Positions 8,109 to 16,935 are shown, counted from the first letter of the stretch. The stretch is DNA of 64,000 nt from Actinoplanes sp. M2I2 (GCF_023544445.1 NZ_JALPVJ010000019.1:109718-173717); one strand, 5' to 3'. Translations and numbers: made by a program. The notes: generated by a model not told the origin, from the letters alone.

Positions 8109-9301
8109 CGCATCTCGCGGAAGGCCGGGCTGGGGCCTTCGAGCAGGCGTTGCCGCTGGTGGCGCAGGTGCAGGTCGAAGAACGCCAGGGGGTACGCCTG
8201 CTGGATACGCACCGCCCGGCCGGGGGGCAGCTTGCCGATCCACGACCGCAGGACCTTCTCGCTCCACCCGAGCGCCGCCCCGATCTGCGGCAGCAGGAAC
8301 TGGTAGTCGTCGTAGGCGTTGTGGATCGCGCCGCGGGCCTGGACGTTGAGTTTCCAGCCGGTCAGGTGGGACCAGAACTGGGCGACCGGCGCCGTGGCCC
8401 GGGTGTAATCCGCGGTCATCAGCATGAACGGGCGATCTAGGTCGGCGGTGACCAGGGGCTCCATCGGGGCGTCCAGGCTCAGCCCGGCCCGTACGCGCGG
8501 GTCCACGCCCATGACCAGCGCGGTCGCGGTCCCGCCCTTCGAGGTGCCGAACATGCCGATGCGCCGTGGGTCGGGTGCGCCGATCAGCCCGGCCGGCAGC
8601 GGTTTGCCGTCGGCGTCGGGGTTCCGGCCCGCCGCGAGACCGTCGACGCAGTCCAGCACGTACGGGATGTCGGCGGCGAAGTCGGGGGCGCCGAGGGAGT
8701 GCTCGCCGTCGATCGGGGCGAGGCGCCGGCCGTCGGGGAACTCGACGAACGCGTCGTACGTGTGGTCCACAGTGACCACCAGGTAGCCGTGACTGGCCAG
8801 CTCCTGGACCACGATCGTGGTGTCGGCGCGTTGGTCGTGGGCCTCGGGCGAGTAGACGACGACCGGCAGGGGACCACCCGCGCGCCGTACCGGAGCACCC
8901 ACCCGCCCGGCCGTGATCGGAGGGCCGCCCACCGCGGCCGACGGGATCCCGTTGAACTCCAGCAGATCGCGCAGCAGCGGGTCGGACATCCAGACGGCCC
9001 GCGGGTGACGGGCGGCGTCCCGGGCCGGATACCAGAGGCTGACCATCAGTTCGCGGTAGTGGCCCGGACCGGCCACCGGATCCGGCCGCGACCGGTCGAC
9101 CAGGTGCAGGGCCACCGTGCCGATCGGGTACGGACCGGTCGGCGCGGGCAGGACCATGCGGGGTGCGCCGGCAGCGGGCGGGCGATCGGCCGCTGCCGCC
9201 GGCCCGGCCAGGCCGAGCGGCACGGTGAGCCCCGCGCCCAGCGCGGCGGAGAGCAGGCCACGGCGGGACAGGTACTTCTCGATCGACGGTGTGCGGGGCA
9301 T
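8096..9301 (-). CDS. Tat-exported alpha/beta hydrolase, platelet-activating-factor acetylhydrolase-like
   Basis: 401 aa. The N-terminus is a twin-arginine signal (SRRGLLSAALGAGLTVPLGL, R13-R14) ending near AAAADR. The mature part resembles the PAF-acetylhydrolase/dienelactone hydrolase group: nucleophile elbow GMFGTSKGG with S254, probable acid D277 (LSLDAPM) and H327 (GAIHNAY). Predicted to be a secreted esterase or lipase; the substrate is unknown. ATG 9301 has GGAG about 10 bases upstream. It lies 8 bases after the winged-helix regulator gene and may share its transcript. Confidence 0.85.
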   Translation of the reverse strand: MPRTPSIEKYLSRRGLLSAALGAGLTVPLGLAGPAAAADRPPAAGAPRMVLPAPTGPYPIGTVALHLVDRSRPDPVAGPGHYRELMVSLWYPARDAARHPRAVWMSDPLLRDLLEFNGIPSAAVGGPPITAGRVGAPVRRAGGPLPVVVYSPEAHDQRADTTIVVQELASHGYLVVTVDHTYDAFVEFPDGRRLAPIDGEHSLGAPDFAADIPYVLDCVDGLAAGRNPDADGKPLPAGLIGAPDPRRIGMFGTSKGGTATALVMGVDPRVRAGLSLDAPMEPLVTADLDRPFMLMTADYTRATAPVAQFWSHLTGWKLNVQARGAIHNAYDDYQFLLPQIGAALGWSEKVLRSWIGKLPPGRAVRIQQAYPLAFFDLHLRHQRQRLLEGPSPAFREMRYLP

Positions 9302-9309
9302 GGCGTCTC

Positions 9310-9657
9310 CTACTCGTCGTTCGTGGTCTCGACGCGGGCGATCAGCTGCTTGAGCCGCCGGATCTCGTTGGACAGCGCGGTGACGCCGTCGTCGGTAAGC
9401 GTGATCCAGGTGCGGCCGCGCCGGCCCTCGTAGCCCTTCTCCACCTCGATCAGGCCGGCCGCCTCGAGCACGCTCAGGTGTTTGGAAAGGTTGCCCGCGG
9501 TCAGCTCGAGCTGGGTGCGCAGATAGCCGAACTCGACCCGGCGGGCCTCGTGCGTGATGGCCAGGATGCCCAGCCGCACCCGTTGGTGCACGACCTCGTC
9601 CAGTCCGTTGGCCGGGTGCGCGGCGTCCGGATCCGGGGTTTGTGTCACGGCCGTCAC
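9310..9657 (-). CDS. Winged-helix transcriptional regulator (HTH_27/ArsR-MarR-like)
   Basis: 115 aa. The core (RLGILAITHEARRVEFGYLR, LTAGNLSKHLSVLEAAGLIE, then GRRGRTWITLTDDGVTAL) is the small winged-helix type that in actinomycetes is usually encoded beside a membrane protein or ABC exporter. The GTG start at 9657 overlaps the stop of the upstream membrane protein (GTGA), so translation is coupled. It probably regulates its own transcript with the membrane protein. Confidence 0.88.
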   Translation of the reverse strand: MTAVTQTPDPDAAHPANGLDEVVHQRVRLGILAITHEARRVEFGYLRTQLELTAGNLSKHLSVLEAAGLIEVEKGYEGRRGRTWITLTDDGVTALSNEIRRLKQLIARVETTNDE

Positions 9658-10343
9658 CGAGGCCGCCGTCGGGCGGCTCGGAAGCCGAGAGCGCCCAGCA
9701 GCAGCACCACACCGACGATGAGCTGCGGCACCGCGAACTGCGCCCGGAGACCCCACTTGGGCGGTCCGATGCCGATGTTCAACGGCAGCACCAGCACCAG
9801 AGCCAGGTAGGCGAGCGTGAACAGCAGGAGTGCGACGTTGCGCTCCAGCCAGGCCAGCACCAGCAGCGCGACCCCGACCATGGCCCACGGCATGACCAGC
9901 CGGTCGAGCAGGAACCACCAGTAGGGCAGCGGCCCCTCCGGCACCGGATGGCTGGACAGATAGAGCCGCAGGCCGAACCAGGCGGCCGGGAACACGACCG
10001 TCGTGGCCGCGCCGGTGATCGCATACGGCAACACCCGGGTTCCGACACCTCGCGCCCGGGCCGCCCGCACATAGCAGAAGGCGATGGCCGCGTAGGTCAG
10101 GAGCATCGCCACCGGCCAGTAATACAGCAAGCCCTGTCTCGCGTATTGGCAGCCGCCGTCGGGATAACAGGTCACCTTCATGCCGAACCAGTCGAACGGG
10201 ATGCCCACCAGCGTCGCCGCGGCCAGCACGAGCAGCGCGGCCCAGGTCATTCGCTGGTCGAGACGAACGCGATGGGCGAGGGCGCGGATGTCGGACAGCA
10301 GTCGGCGGGGATCGCCGGCGGCGGAGGCCGAGTCGGTGGTCAT
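9654..10343 (-). CDS. Multi-pass membrane protein partnered with winged-helix regulator
   Basis: 229 aa, about 6 membrane helices (LLVLAAATLVGIPFDWFGM, YWPVAMLLTYAAIAFCYV, ALLLFTLAYLALVLVLPLNI, LIVGVVLLLGALGF). An outside loop has two cysteines (TCYPDGGCQY). ATG 10343 chosen; a TTG at 10364 is possible. This arrangement of an uncharacterised membrane protein plus a coupled small regulator is common in actinomycetes; the function is unknown. Confidence 0.8.
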   Translation of the reverse strand: MTTDSASAAGDPRRLLSDIRALAHRVRLDQRMTWAALLVLAAATLVGIPFDWFGMKVTCYPDGGCQYARQGLLYYWPVAMLLTYAAIAFCYVRAARARGVGTRVLPYAITGAATTVVFPAAWFGLRLYLSSHPVPEGPLPYWWFLLDRLVMPWAMVGVALLVLAWLERNVALLLFTLAYLALVLVLPLNIGIGPPKWGLRAQFAVPQLIVGVVLLLGALGFRAARRRPR

Positions 10344-10424
10344 GCCAATAGGTTTCCACAGCAAACCGATCGGCGCTAGTGCGAGAAGGGCCGGGCGGGG
10401 GCGGACAGGCGCTCGGTGTCTTCG

Positions 10425-10430
10425 CTAGCC
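10425..10430 (+). promoter_or_regulatory. Putative -10 (TAGCCT) of a leaderless transcript
   Basis: TAGCCT ends 7 bases before the ATG at 10438 and no ribosome-binding site lies between, the usual geometry of a leaderless actinobacterial mRNA. Confidence 0.55.
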
Positions 10431-10437
10431 TCGCGGG

Positions 10438-11340
10438 ATGCGTAGTCCCACCCAGCCTCGGATCGGCGTCGATGGCATCGCCGGGATCGTCCGGGACGGC
10501 CTCGGGGCCCTCGTGTCGGAGGCGACCGAGTTGACCGGGGGCGGGTTCGCCGCCGTCTGGCGGGCTTCGCTCAGCGATGGGCGTGACGTCGTGGTCAAGG
10601 TGGGGCCACCGCCGTCGGCTCGCCTTCTGGAGTACGAGCGGGGGCTGATCCCGGCCGAGGCGGAGTACTTCACCCTCGTACGCGGGAAGGCGCCCGTGCC
10701 GGTGGTGCTGGCTCACGGCGAGAGCTGGATCATCTCGTCGCTCCTACCTGGGCGGCCGTTGACCGAGGGCGACTCGCCCCTCGCGCGGCGGCACCTGGGC
10801 GCGGCGGTGGCCCGGGTGCACACCATCAGCGGGCCGCGGTTCGGCTACACCGGGGACCGGCCGTCGGCGGCGGACTGGCCGGGCGCCTTCGCCGCGATGA
10901 TCGCCTCCCTGCGGGCCGACGCGGCGGCGTGGGAGGTGCCGCTGCCACCGCTCGACGGTCTGGTCGAACGGCACCGCGCGGTGCTGGCCACGGTGACCCG
11001 GCCGGCGCTGCTCCACTTCGACCTGTGGGACGGCAACGTGCTGGTGGCGCCGGACGGGTCGCTCAGCGGGCTGGTCGACGGCGAGCGCTACCTCTACGGC
11101 GATCCGCTGCTCGACTTCGTGTCGCCCGCGCTGTTCCGTCGCATCGACGCCGCCCACCCGTTCGCGATCGGTTACGGCGCCGGGCCCTTCACGGCGGACG
11201 AGGAGATCCGGCTGGCGCTCTACCGGGTTCACCTCTACGTGCTGATGCTGGCCGAGGGGCCGAGCCGGGGCATCGCGGCGGACAGCGAACGCCAGCGGAA
11301 CGTGACCGCTCTGCTCGAGGCCGAGTTGGCGTCGCTGTGA
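10438..11340 (+). CDS. Aminoglycoside/fructosamine kinase-like phosphotransferase (APH fold)
   Basis: 300 aa. The APH fold is shown by the nucleotide lysine (VVVKVG, K54), the catalytic loop LLHFDLWDGNVLV (D195, N200) and the metal-binding segment LVDGERYLYGDPLLDF (D214). Substrates in this family range from aminoglycosides to fructosamines and small metabolites; resistance should not be assumed. Probably read from a leaderless mRNA. GTGA overlap couples it to the GNAT gene that follows. Confidence 0.85.
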   Translation: MRSPTQPRIGVDGIAGIVRDGLGALVSEATELTGGGFAAVWRASLSDGRDVVVKVGPPPSARLLEYERGLIPAEAEYFTLVRGKAPVPVVLAHGESWIISSLLPGRPLTEGDSPLARRHLGAAVARVHTISGPRFGYTGDRPSAADWPGAFAAMIASLRADAAAWEVPLPPLDGLVERHRAVLATVTRPALLHFDLWDGNVLVAPDGSLSGLVDGERYLYGDPLLDFVSPALFRRIDAAHPFAIGYGAGPFTADEEIRLALYRVHLYVLMLAEGPSRGIAADSERQRNVTALLEAELASL

Positions 11341-11780
11341 CCGGTCAGGTCGCGTGGACGACCCCGGCCGATCCGGGCTTCGCCGCGGTCGCCGCGCTCT
11401 TCGACGAATACCGGACCCACTACGGCGAGCCCCCGGACGTCGAGGCGACTCTCGCGTGGCTGACCGGCCAGGTCACGGCCGGCCGGCTCAGGGTGGCGGC
11501 CGCGGCGGACCTCGGCTTCGTCACCACCGCCGTGCTGCCGGCCTCGCTGACGCTGGGCGAGGCCTGGCTGGTCCGCGATCTGTACGTCCCGGCGCGAGCC
11601 CGGCGGCGCGGTGTGGCGCGGGCCCTGCTCACCCACGTCGTCGAGGCGGCCCGGGCGGCCGGCGCGCGCCGGGTGTCGTTGCAGACCGAGACCGGCAACG
11701 CCCCGGCGCTCGCCCTCTATGCCGCGGCCGGCTTCCGCCCGGTCACCGGCCTGGAGATGCTCAACCTGCCTCTCGGCTGA
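11337..11780 (+). CDS. GNAT-family N-acetyltransferase
   Basis: 147 aa. The acetyl-CoA site is in WLVRDLYVPARARRRGVARAL (motif A, R-x-x-G-V/A), followed by GNAPALALYAAAGFRP (motif B). The GTG start at 11337 overlaps the TGA of the phosphotransferase gene. Pairing with a kinase-like enzyme suggests joint modification of one small molecule, which is inference. The 3' end overlaps the convergent SDR gene by 20 bases. Confidence 0.88.
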   Translation: MTGQVAWTTPADPGFAAVAALFDEYRTHYGEPPDVEATLAWLTGQVTAGRLRVAAAADLGFVTTAVLPASLTLGEAWLVRDLYVPARARRRGVARALLTHVVEAARAAGARRVSLQTETGNAPALALYAAAGFRPVTGLEMLNLPLG

Positions 11781-12684
11781 ACAGCTCGGCCTCGGCCTCG
11801 GGCGGGAACGGGTCGTCGGCGGGCCCGCCGCGCGCGACGTCCCAGGCCAGCACGTCGGCCGCCGTCTCGTGGACCGGCCGGGTGGTCAGGCCGTGGGCCC
11901 GGGCCCGTTCGCCGTCGACGAGGTTGGCCGCGGCCCACTGTGGATCGCCGATCCAGAGCGGCACACCCATCCACGGGTCCACGCCGGCCGCGATCAGCTT
12001 CGCGCCCGGCACCCAGACCAGTTCGGCCGGGGCGGTGGTCCGGCACGCGTCGAGGAGCTCGCGCATCGGCAGCGGCCGGCCGACCACGTTGAAGACGCCG
12101 GTGTTCTCGCTCAGAAGCCAGGCGCCCAGATCCCGTACGTCGATGAGCTGCGCCGGGTCGTCCGGCGCGCCCGGGGCCAGGACGCGTCCGCCGCGGGCCA
12201 GCCGGCGGGGCCAGTGCGGGAAGCGCTCCGTCGGGTCGTGCGGCCCCACGATGAGGCCCGGCCGCGCGATCAGGGCCCGTTCCCCGAGGCCTTCCTGGAC
12301 GACGCTTTCACAGCGCGCCTTGCGACCGCCGTACGAGTCGTCGTCGAGAACGGCCGAGCCCTCATCCGCCGGAACGCTCTGATCGGCGTACACGGAGACC
12401 GAGGAGACGAAGACGTAACGCCCGACGCTGTCCCGCAGCGCGTCGACCGACCGGCCGACCACCTCGGGCTGATAGCCGGCGCAGTCGACGACCGTGTCGA
12501 ACCGCCGCCCGGCCAGCGGTGAGAGGTCGACGGTGCGGTCCCCGACGACGGTTTCCGCCTCCGGGTAGAGCCCAGGCGCCGTCCGGCCCCGGTTGAAGAG
12601 AGTGACGTCATGGCCGGCGGCGAGCGCGGCCTCGACAACGGCACGGCCGACGAACCGCGTGCCGCCGAGCACCAGAATGCGCAT
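11761..12684 (-). CDS. NAD-dependent epimerase/dehydratase (extended SDR)
   Basis: 307 aa. The Rossmann motif GGTRFVGR (8-14) is the variant seen in atypical extended SDRs, and the active-site pair is SYGGRK (Y118, K122). IARPGLIVGPHD and LIDVRDLGAWLL match the substrate-binding half of actinobacterial 'reductases' of this group. The substrate is unknown. ATG 12684 has AAGGAAG upstream. Its 3' end overlaps the GNAT gene on the other strand. Confidence 0.88.
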   Translation of the reverse strand: MRILVLGGTRFVGRAVVEAALAAGHDVTLFNRGRTAPGLYPEAETVVGDRTVDLSPLAGRRFDTVVDCAGYQPEVVGRSVDALRDSVGRYVFVSSVSVYADQSVPADEGSAVLDDDSYGGRKARCESVVQEGLGERALIARPGLIVGPHDPTERFPHWPRRLARGGRVLAPGAPDDPAQLIDVRDLGAWLLSENTGVFNVVGRPLPMRELLDACRTTAPAELVWVPGAKLIAAGVDPWMGVPLWIGDPQWAAANLVDGERARAHGLTTRPVHETAADVLAWDVARGGPADDPFPPEAEAELFSREAG

Positions 12685-12752
12685 TTCTGAGCTTCCTTTC
12701 AGGCTGTGAAGACGGCCTCACCCCAGTCGTTCACTGCCTGCGGCGGTCGATC

Positions 12753-13748
12753 CTAACCGGTGGAGCCGGTCCGGACGGCGATGGCGAGAAAGCGGTTGTC
12801 GTCGTCCTCATAGGACGAGAGGGCCCACCCCGCGCCGGTGAGCAACGGCCGAAGGTTGTCCTCGTTCAGGGGCTCGTCCGGCCTCAGCTCGCGGCCGTGC
12901 CGGGCGGCCAGCGCCGCGCGGCCGGTCGGGTGGAACAACACCAGACGGCCGCCGGGCCGGGTGACGCGGCCCAGCTCGGTCAGGCCGGCCGCGGGATCGG
13001 GCAGGTGGTGGACCAGGCCGGCGGCGAAGACGACGTCGGCCGTCGCGTCGGCCAGCGGCAGGTGCGAGGCGTCGGCCCGCACCAGGGCGGCCCCGCGGTC
13101 GCGGCCGCGAGCGCGGGCCTGGGCCAGCATGTCGTGGGTGCAGTCGATGCCGATCACCTGGCCGGTCGGGCCGACCGCGGCGACCAGGGCGGGCAGGGCC
13201 CGGCCGGTGCCGCAGCCGACGTCGAGGGCCACCTCGCCGGGCGCCGGGCCGGCCGCGGCGACGGCCCGGGCGTACGCGGGAAGGTCGTCGCCGAATTTCT
13301 CGTCCCAGCCGGCTGCCCGCGGGGCGAAGAAGGCCTGACTCTCGGCCAGATGCCAGCGTTCGGGGCCGGCCAGGCGCGGGTGCAGCTCGCGGATCACCGG
13401 CCACTGAGGATCGTTGTTGTCGATCACCACCTGGGCCCGCCGCTCCCCCTCGCCCGCGGGGCCGCGGGCGCCCGAGCGCAGATAGACGATCACCCGGTCG
13501 GTGGCCGGTTCGAGCACGTTCATCGCCGAGTCGAGCACGCCGCCGGACGGACCGGTCAGCCCGAGCACCGCGTCGACCTTCCAGGCGCGGGCCGACGGCG
13601 GGAACGCCGCCGCCAGACAGGAGGCGAACCGGGCGGCGGCGCCGTGGTCACCGCCGTCGACGATGACGGTGAGCGGCGCGCGAGGGGTGAGGATCTCGGC
13701 CAGGAACGAGGTGACCTCGGTGAGGCGCTGGGACACGCCCACCAGCAT
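12753..13748 (-). CDS. SAM-dependent methyltransferase fused to a degenerate uridine-kinase-like domain
   Basis: 331 aa from ATG 13748; GTG 13736 or a TTG at 13796 cannot be excluded. Residues ~20-140 resemble a uridine kinase P-loop domain (LTVIVDGGDHGAAARFASCL) and its C-terminal signature (RRAQVVIDNNDPQWPVI), but the P-loop has lost the GKT. Residues ~165-280 are a class I methyltransferase: VALDVGCGTGRAL (motif I), GIDCTHDMLAQAR, and VVFAAGLVHHLPD (UbiE/COQ5-type). The N-terminal part may bind a nucleoside or only serve structure. Substrate unknown. Confidence 0.82.
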   Translation of the reverse strand: MLVGVSQRLTEVTSFLAEILTPRAPLTVIVDGGDHGAAARFASCLAAAFPPSARAWKVDAVLGLTGPSGGVLDSAMNVLEPATDRVIVYLRSGARGPAGEGERRAQVVIDNNDPQWPVIRELHPRLAGPERWHLAESQAFFAPRAAGWDEKFGDDLPAYARAVAAAGPAPGEVALDVGCGTGRALPALVAAVGPTGQVIGIDCTHDMLAQARARGRDRGAALVRADASHLPLADATADVVFAAGLVHHLPDPAAGLTELGRVTRPGGRLVLFHPTGRAALAARHGRELRPDEPLNEDNLRPLLTGAGWALSSYEDDDNRFLAIAVRTGSTG

Positions 13749-13825
13749 GCCGTCGCGGGTGTGACCTCGGCAACGGTTTCGTATCTGCGAGTTCAAACCG
13801 CTTCTCAGCCTCGCAAGTGCGGGCC

Positions 13826-13831
13826 TATGGT
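13826..13831 (+). promoter_or_regulatory. Putative -10 (TATGGT) of the mod operon
   Basis: TATGGT ends 6 bases before the GTG at 13838 with no ribosome-binding site, which suggests a leaderless transcript of the molybdate operon. Confidence 0.5.
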
Positions 13832-13837
13832 GACCCG

Positions 13838-14236
13838 GTGACGACCTACCGCATCGGCGAGGCCGCCGAACTGCTCGGCGTCAGCGTCGACACGGTCCGG
13901 CGCTGGGTCGACGCCGGGCGGTTGCCGGCCGACCGCGACGACCACGGGCACCGGCACATCGCCGGCGTCGATCTGGCCGCTTTCGCGCGGTCGAGCGCCG
14001 ACGAGCCCGACCCGGGCACAGGCCGCTCGTCGGCCCGCAACCGGCTGCGGGGCATCGTCACGGCGATCACCCGCGACTCGGTGATGGCCCAGGTCGACAT
14101 CCAGGCCGGCCCGTTCCGGGTGGTGTCGCTGATGAGCCGCGAGGCGGTCGACGAGATGGGGCTCGAGGTGGGTTCGACGGCGGTCGCCGTCATCAAATCG
14201 ACCACCGTGGTCGTGGAACGAGGAGACGACAGATGA
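13838..14236 (+). CDS. Molybdate-responsive regulator: MerR-type HTH plus Mop/TOBE domain
   Basis: 132 aa. The N-terminal excisionase/MerR-like helix-turn-helix is TYRIGEAAELLGVSVDTVRR followed by WVDAGRLPADRDDHGHRHI. The C-terminal Mop-type TOBE domain (RNRLRGIVTAITRDSVMAQV, then VGSTAVAVIKSTTVVVER) binds molybdate or tungstate in relatives. It heads the mod genes and probably represses or activates them in response to molybdate. GTG 13838 is the start nearest the HTH. Its stop overlaps the modA ATG (ATGA). Confidence 0.88.
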   Translation: MTTYRIGEAAELLGVSVDTVRRWVDAGRLPADRDDHGHRHIAGVDLAAFARSSADEPDPGTGRSSARNRLRGIVTAITRDSVMAQVDIQAGPFRVVSLMSREAVDEMGLEVGSTAVAVIKSTTVVVERGDDR

Positions 14237-15039
14237 GACGCGTTCTGACCGCAGTGGCCCTGATCGCCGTGTTCACGACCGCGGCCTGCGGCGGCGGCTC
14301 GGGCGACAGCGGTAACGAGGCGCCGGCCGGGGGCGGCGCCTCCGGCAGCGCCGGGTCCGGCGCGACCGGAGAACTTGTCGTGCTCGCCGCGGCGTCGCTG
14401 ACCGAGTCGTTCGACCGGATCAAGCAGGACTTCCAGGCCCAGAACCCCAACCTCCAGGTCACCATGGCGTACGGCGGAAGCTCCGGCCTGGCCCAGCAGA
14501 TCACCTCGGGGGCCCCGGCCGACGTGTTCGCGGCGGCCAGCCCGGCCACCATGAAGACCGTCGTCGACGCGGGTGACGCGAACGGCGAGCCCGTCGTCTT
14601 CGTGCGCAACCAGCTGGTCATCGCCACCGCCAAAGGCAACCCCGAGGGCATCCGGACCCTGTCCGACCTGACGAAGCCCGACCTCAAGGTGGCGCTCTGC
14701 GCCGAGCAGGTGCCGTGCGGCTCGACGGCGACCAAGGCGTTCGCGGCCGCCGGTGTCCGGGTCACGCCGGTGACGCTGGAGACGGACGTCAAGTCGGCCC
14801 TGTCCAAGGTTAAGCTGGGCGAGGTCGATGCCGCCCTGGTCTATCGCACGGACGCGAAGGCGGCATCGGCCGATGTGGACGGCGTCGAGTTCCCCGAGTC
14901 GGCCGGCGCGATCAACGACTACCCGATCGTGACGCTGAAGGACGCGCCCAACCCGGCCGCGGCCGCCGCCTTCGTCGCCTTCGTCCGCAGTGAGCCCGAG
15001 CTCAAGGTGCTCACCGACGCAGGGTTCCAGAAGCCCTGA
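14233..15039 (+). CDS. modA: Molybdate ABC transporter substrate-binding lipoprotein
   Basis: 268 aa. A lipoprotein signal peptide ends in TTAAC, then a Gly/Ser linker. The binding-protein core is typical ModA: LVVLAAASLTESFDRI, MAYGGSSGLAQQI, GAPADVFAAAS, then KVALCAEQVPCGS and GEVDAALVYRTDAK. It captures molybdate or tungstate outside the membrane for ModBC. Four-base overlap with the regulator upstream; its TGA overlaps the presumed CTG start of modB. Confidence 0.95.
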   Translation: MRRVLTAVALIAVFTTAACGGGSGDSGNEAPAGGGASGSAGSGATGELVVLAAASLTESFDRIKQDFQAQNPNLQVTMAYGGSSGLAQQITSGAPADVFAAASPATMKTVVDAGDANGEPVVFVRNQLVIATAKGNPEGIRTLSDLTKPDLKVALCAEQVPCGSTATKAFAAAGVRVTPVTLETDVKSALSKVKLGEVDAALVYRTDAKAASADVDGVEFPESAGAINDYPIVTLKDAPNPAAAAAFVAFVRSEPELKVLTDAGFQKP

Positions 15040-15833
15040 GCGCCCGGCGACCGGGCGCGTCGAGGATCCCGCTCGCCCTGGCCGTCCCGGCGGCGCTCGG
15101 CCTGGCGTTCCTCGTCCTGCCCCTGGCCGGGCTGCTGATCCGGGCGCCGTGGTCGACGCTGCCGGAACGCCTCACCGAGCCGGGCATCCTCGCCGCGCTG
15201 CGGCTGTCGCTGGTGACGGCGAGCCTGGCCACGGTGGTGTGCCTGATCCTGGGCGTGCCGCTGGCCTGGGTGCTGGCCCGCCAGGAGTTCCCGGGCCGGC
15301 GGCTGGTGCGGGCACTGGTGACCGTGCCGCTGGTGCTGCCGCCGGTCGTCGGCGGGGTGGCGCTGCTGCTGGTCTTCGGCCGGCGCGGGCTGCTCGGCGA
15401 GTGGCTCGACCAGACGTTCGGGGTGAGCCTGCCGTTCACCACGGCCGGCGTGGTGGTGGCCGAGGCGTTCGTGGCGATGCCGTTCCTGGTGATCGCCGTG
15501 GAGGGCGCCCTGCGCGGCGCGGACGCCCGCTTCGAGGAGGCGGCGGCCACGCTGGGCGCCACCCGCTGGACGGCGTTCCGGCGGGTCACGCTGCCGCTGA
15601 TCGCGCCCGGGGTGGCGGCCGGCGCGGTGCTCTGCTGGGCCCGCGCGCTCGGCGAGTTCGGGGCGACGATCACCTTCGCGGGCAACTTCCCGGGGCGTAC
15701 GCAGACCATGCCCCTGGCTGTCTATCTGGCCTTGGAGCAGGACGTGGACGCGGCCATCGTGCTCAGCCTCGTGCTGCTGGCCGTGTCGGTGGCGATCCTG
15801 GCCGCCCTGCGCGACAAGTGGGTGGCGCCGTGA
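15036..15833 (+). CDS. modB: Molybdate ABC transporter permease, probable CTG start
   Basis: 265 aa if started at CTG 15036. From 14994 to 15212 this frame has no ATG, GTG or TTG; the first canonical start, GTG 15213, would remove the first membrane helix (LALAVPAALGLAFLVLPLAG) and the conserved start of the transmembrane domain. CTG 15036 overlaps the modA stop as CTGA, matching the 4-base overlaps elsewhere in the operon. The permease has 5-6 helices and the EAA loop (EEAAATLGATRWTAFRRVTL). Function is certain; the start codon is inferred. Confidence 0.9.
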   Translation: MSARRPGASRIPLALAVPAALGLAFLVLPLAGLLIRAPWSTLPERLTEPGILAALRLSLVTASLATVVCLILGVPLAWVLARQEFPGRRLVRALVTVPLVLPPVVGGVALLLVFGRRGLLGEWLDQTFGVSLPFTTAGVVVAEAFVAMPFLVIAVEGALRGADARFEEAAATLGATRWTAFRRVTLPLIAPGVAAGAVLCWARALGEFGATITFAGNFPGRTQTMPLAVYLALEQDVDAAIVLSLVLLAVSVAILAALRDKWVAP

Positions 15834-16870
15834 GCCTGGTCGCGCGGTTGGACGTACGCCGGGAAGGTTTCTCGCTCGAGGTCGACCTGACCGCCGAGCC
15901 GGGCGAGGTCGTCGCGCTCCTCGGCCCGAACGGCGCGGGCAAGACCACGACGCTGCGCGCGCTGGCCGGTCTGCTGCGGCTCGACGGCGGCCACATCACC
16001 CTCGACGGCGTACGCCTGGACCAGCTCCCGCCCGAGCAGCGCCGCATCGGTGTCGTGTTCCAGGACTACCTGCTCTTCCCGCACCTCAGCGCGCTCGACA
16101 ACGTCGCCTTCGGCCCGCGGTGCCGCCACGTGCCCAAGGCCGACGCCCGCCGCACCGCGCAGGAGTGGCTCACCCGGGTGGGGCTGGCCGAGCACGTCCG
16201 CAAGAAGCCCCGGCAGCTCTCCGGCGGCCAGGCCCAGCGGGTGGCGCTGGCCCGCGCGCTCGCGACCGAGCCCCGGATGCTGCTGCTCGACGAGCCGCTG
16301 GCCGCGCTGGACGCCCGCACCCGCCTCGACACCCGCGCCCACCTGCGCGGCCACCTCGCCGCCTTCGGAGGGGCGACGGTGCTGGTCACCCACGACCCGC
16401 TGGACGCGCTGATGCTGGCCGACCGTCTGGTGATCATCGAAGAGGGCCGGGTCGTGCAGACCGGCGACGCCGCCACGATCACCGCCCAGCCCCGCACCGA
16501 CTACGTGGCCCGCCTGGTCGGCCTCAACCTCTACCGGGGCCGGGCCGAGGGTTCGACGGTCGCCCTGCCCGACGGCTTCGCGCTGGTCACCGCGGCCGAG
16601 GAGCACGGTGAGGTCTTCGTCGCCTTCCCGCCCTCGGCGGTCGCGCTCTACGCGAGCCGCCCCGACGGCAGCCCCCGCAACACCTGGCCGGCCACGGTCA
16701 CCGCGGTCTCCCGCCACGGCGACGCCCTGCGCATCGAGCTGACCGGGCCCCTCCCCGTCGCGGCCGACGTCACCCCGGCCGCGGCCGTGCATCTCGGCCT
16801 GGAACCGGGCCGCGAGGTCTGGGCCACGGTGAAGGCCACCGAGGTGCGCGCCTACCGCGCGGTTCAGTAA
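15830..16870 (+). CDS. modC: Molybdate ABC transporter ATP-binding protein
   Basis: 346 aa, GTG 15830 overlapping the modB TGA. Walker A is LLGPNGAGKTT, Q-loop VVFQDYLLFP, signature LSGGQAQRVALARAL, Walker B MLLLDEPLAALD, H-loop VLVTHD. The C-terminal ~110 residues form a TOBE/Mop domain (TWPATVTAVSRHGDALRIEL), the usual ModC regulatory part. Last gene of the operon; the next gene starts 65 bases on. Confidence 0.95.
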   Translation: MSLVARLDVRREGFSLEVDLTAEPGEVVALLGPNGAGKTTTLRALAGLLRLDGGHITLDGVRLDQLPPEQRRIGVVFQDYLLFPHLSALDNVAFGPRCRHVPKADARRTAQEWLTRVGLAEHVRKKPRQLSGGQAQRVALARALATEPRMLLLDEPLAALDARTRLDTRAHLRGHLAAFGGATVLVTHDPLDALMLADRLVIIEEGRVVQTGDAATITAQPRTDYVARLVGLNLYRGRAEGSTVALPDGFALVTAAEEHGEVFVAFPPSAVALYASRPDGSPRNTWPATVTAVSRHGDALRIELTGPLPVAADVTPAAAVHLGLEPGREVWATVKATEVRAYRAVQ

Positions 16871-16935
16871 CGTACGCGGCGAGATCGTCGACGACCCTCG
16901 ACCCGGTCTCGTTGCAGCACCTCGGGAGTGACGAC

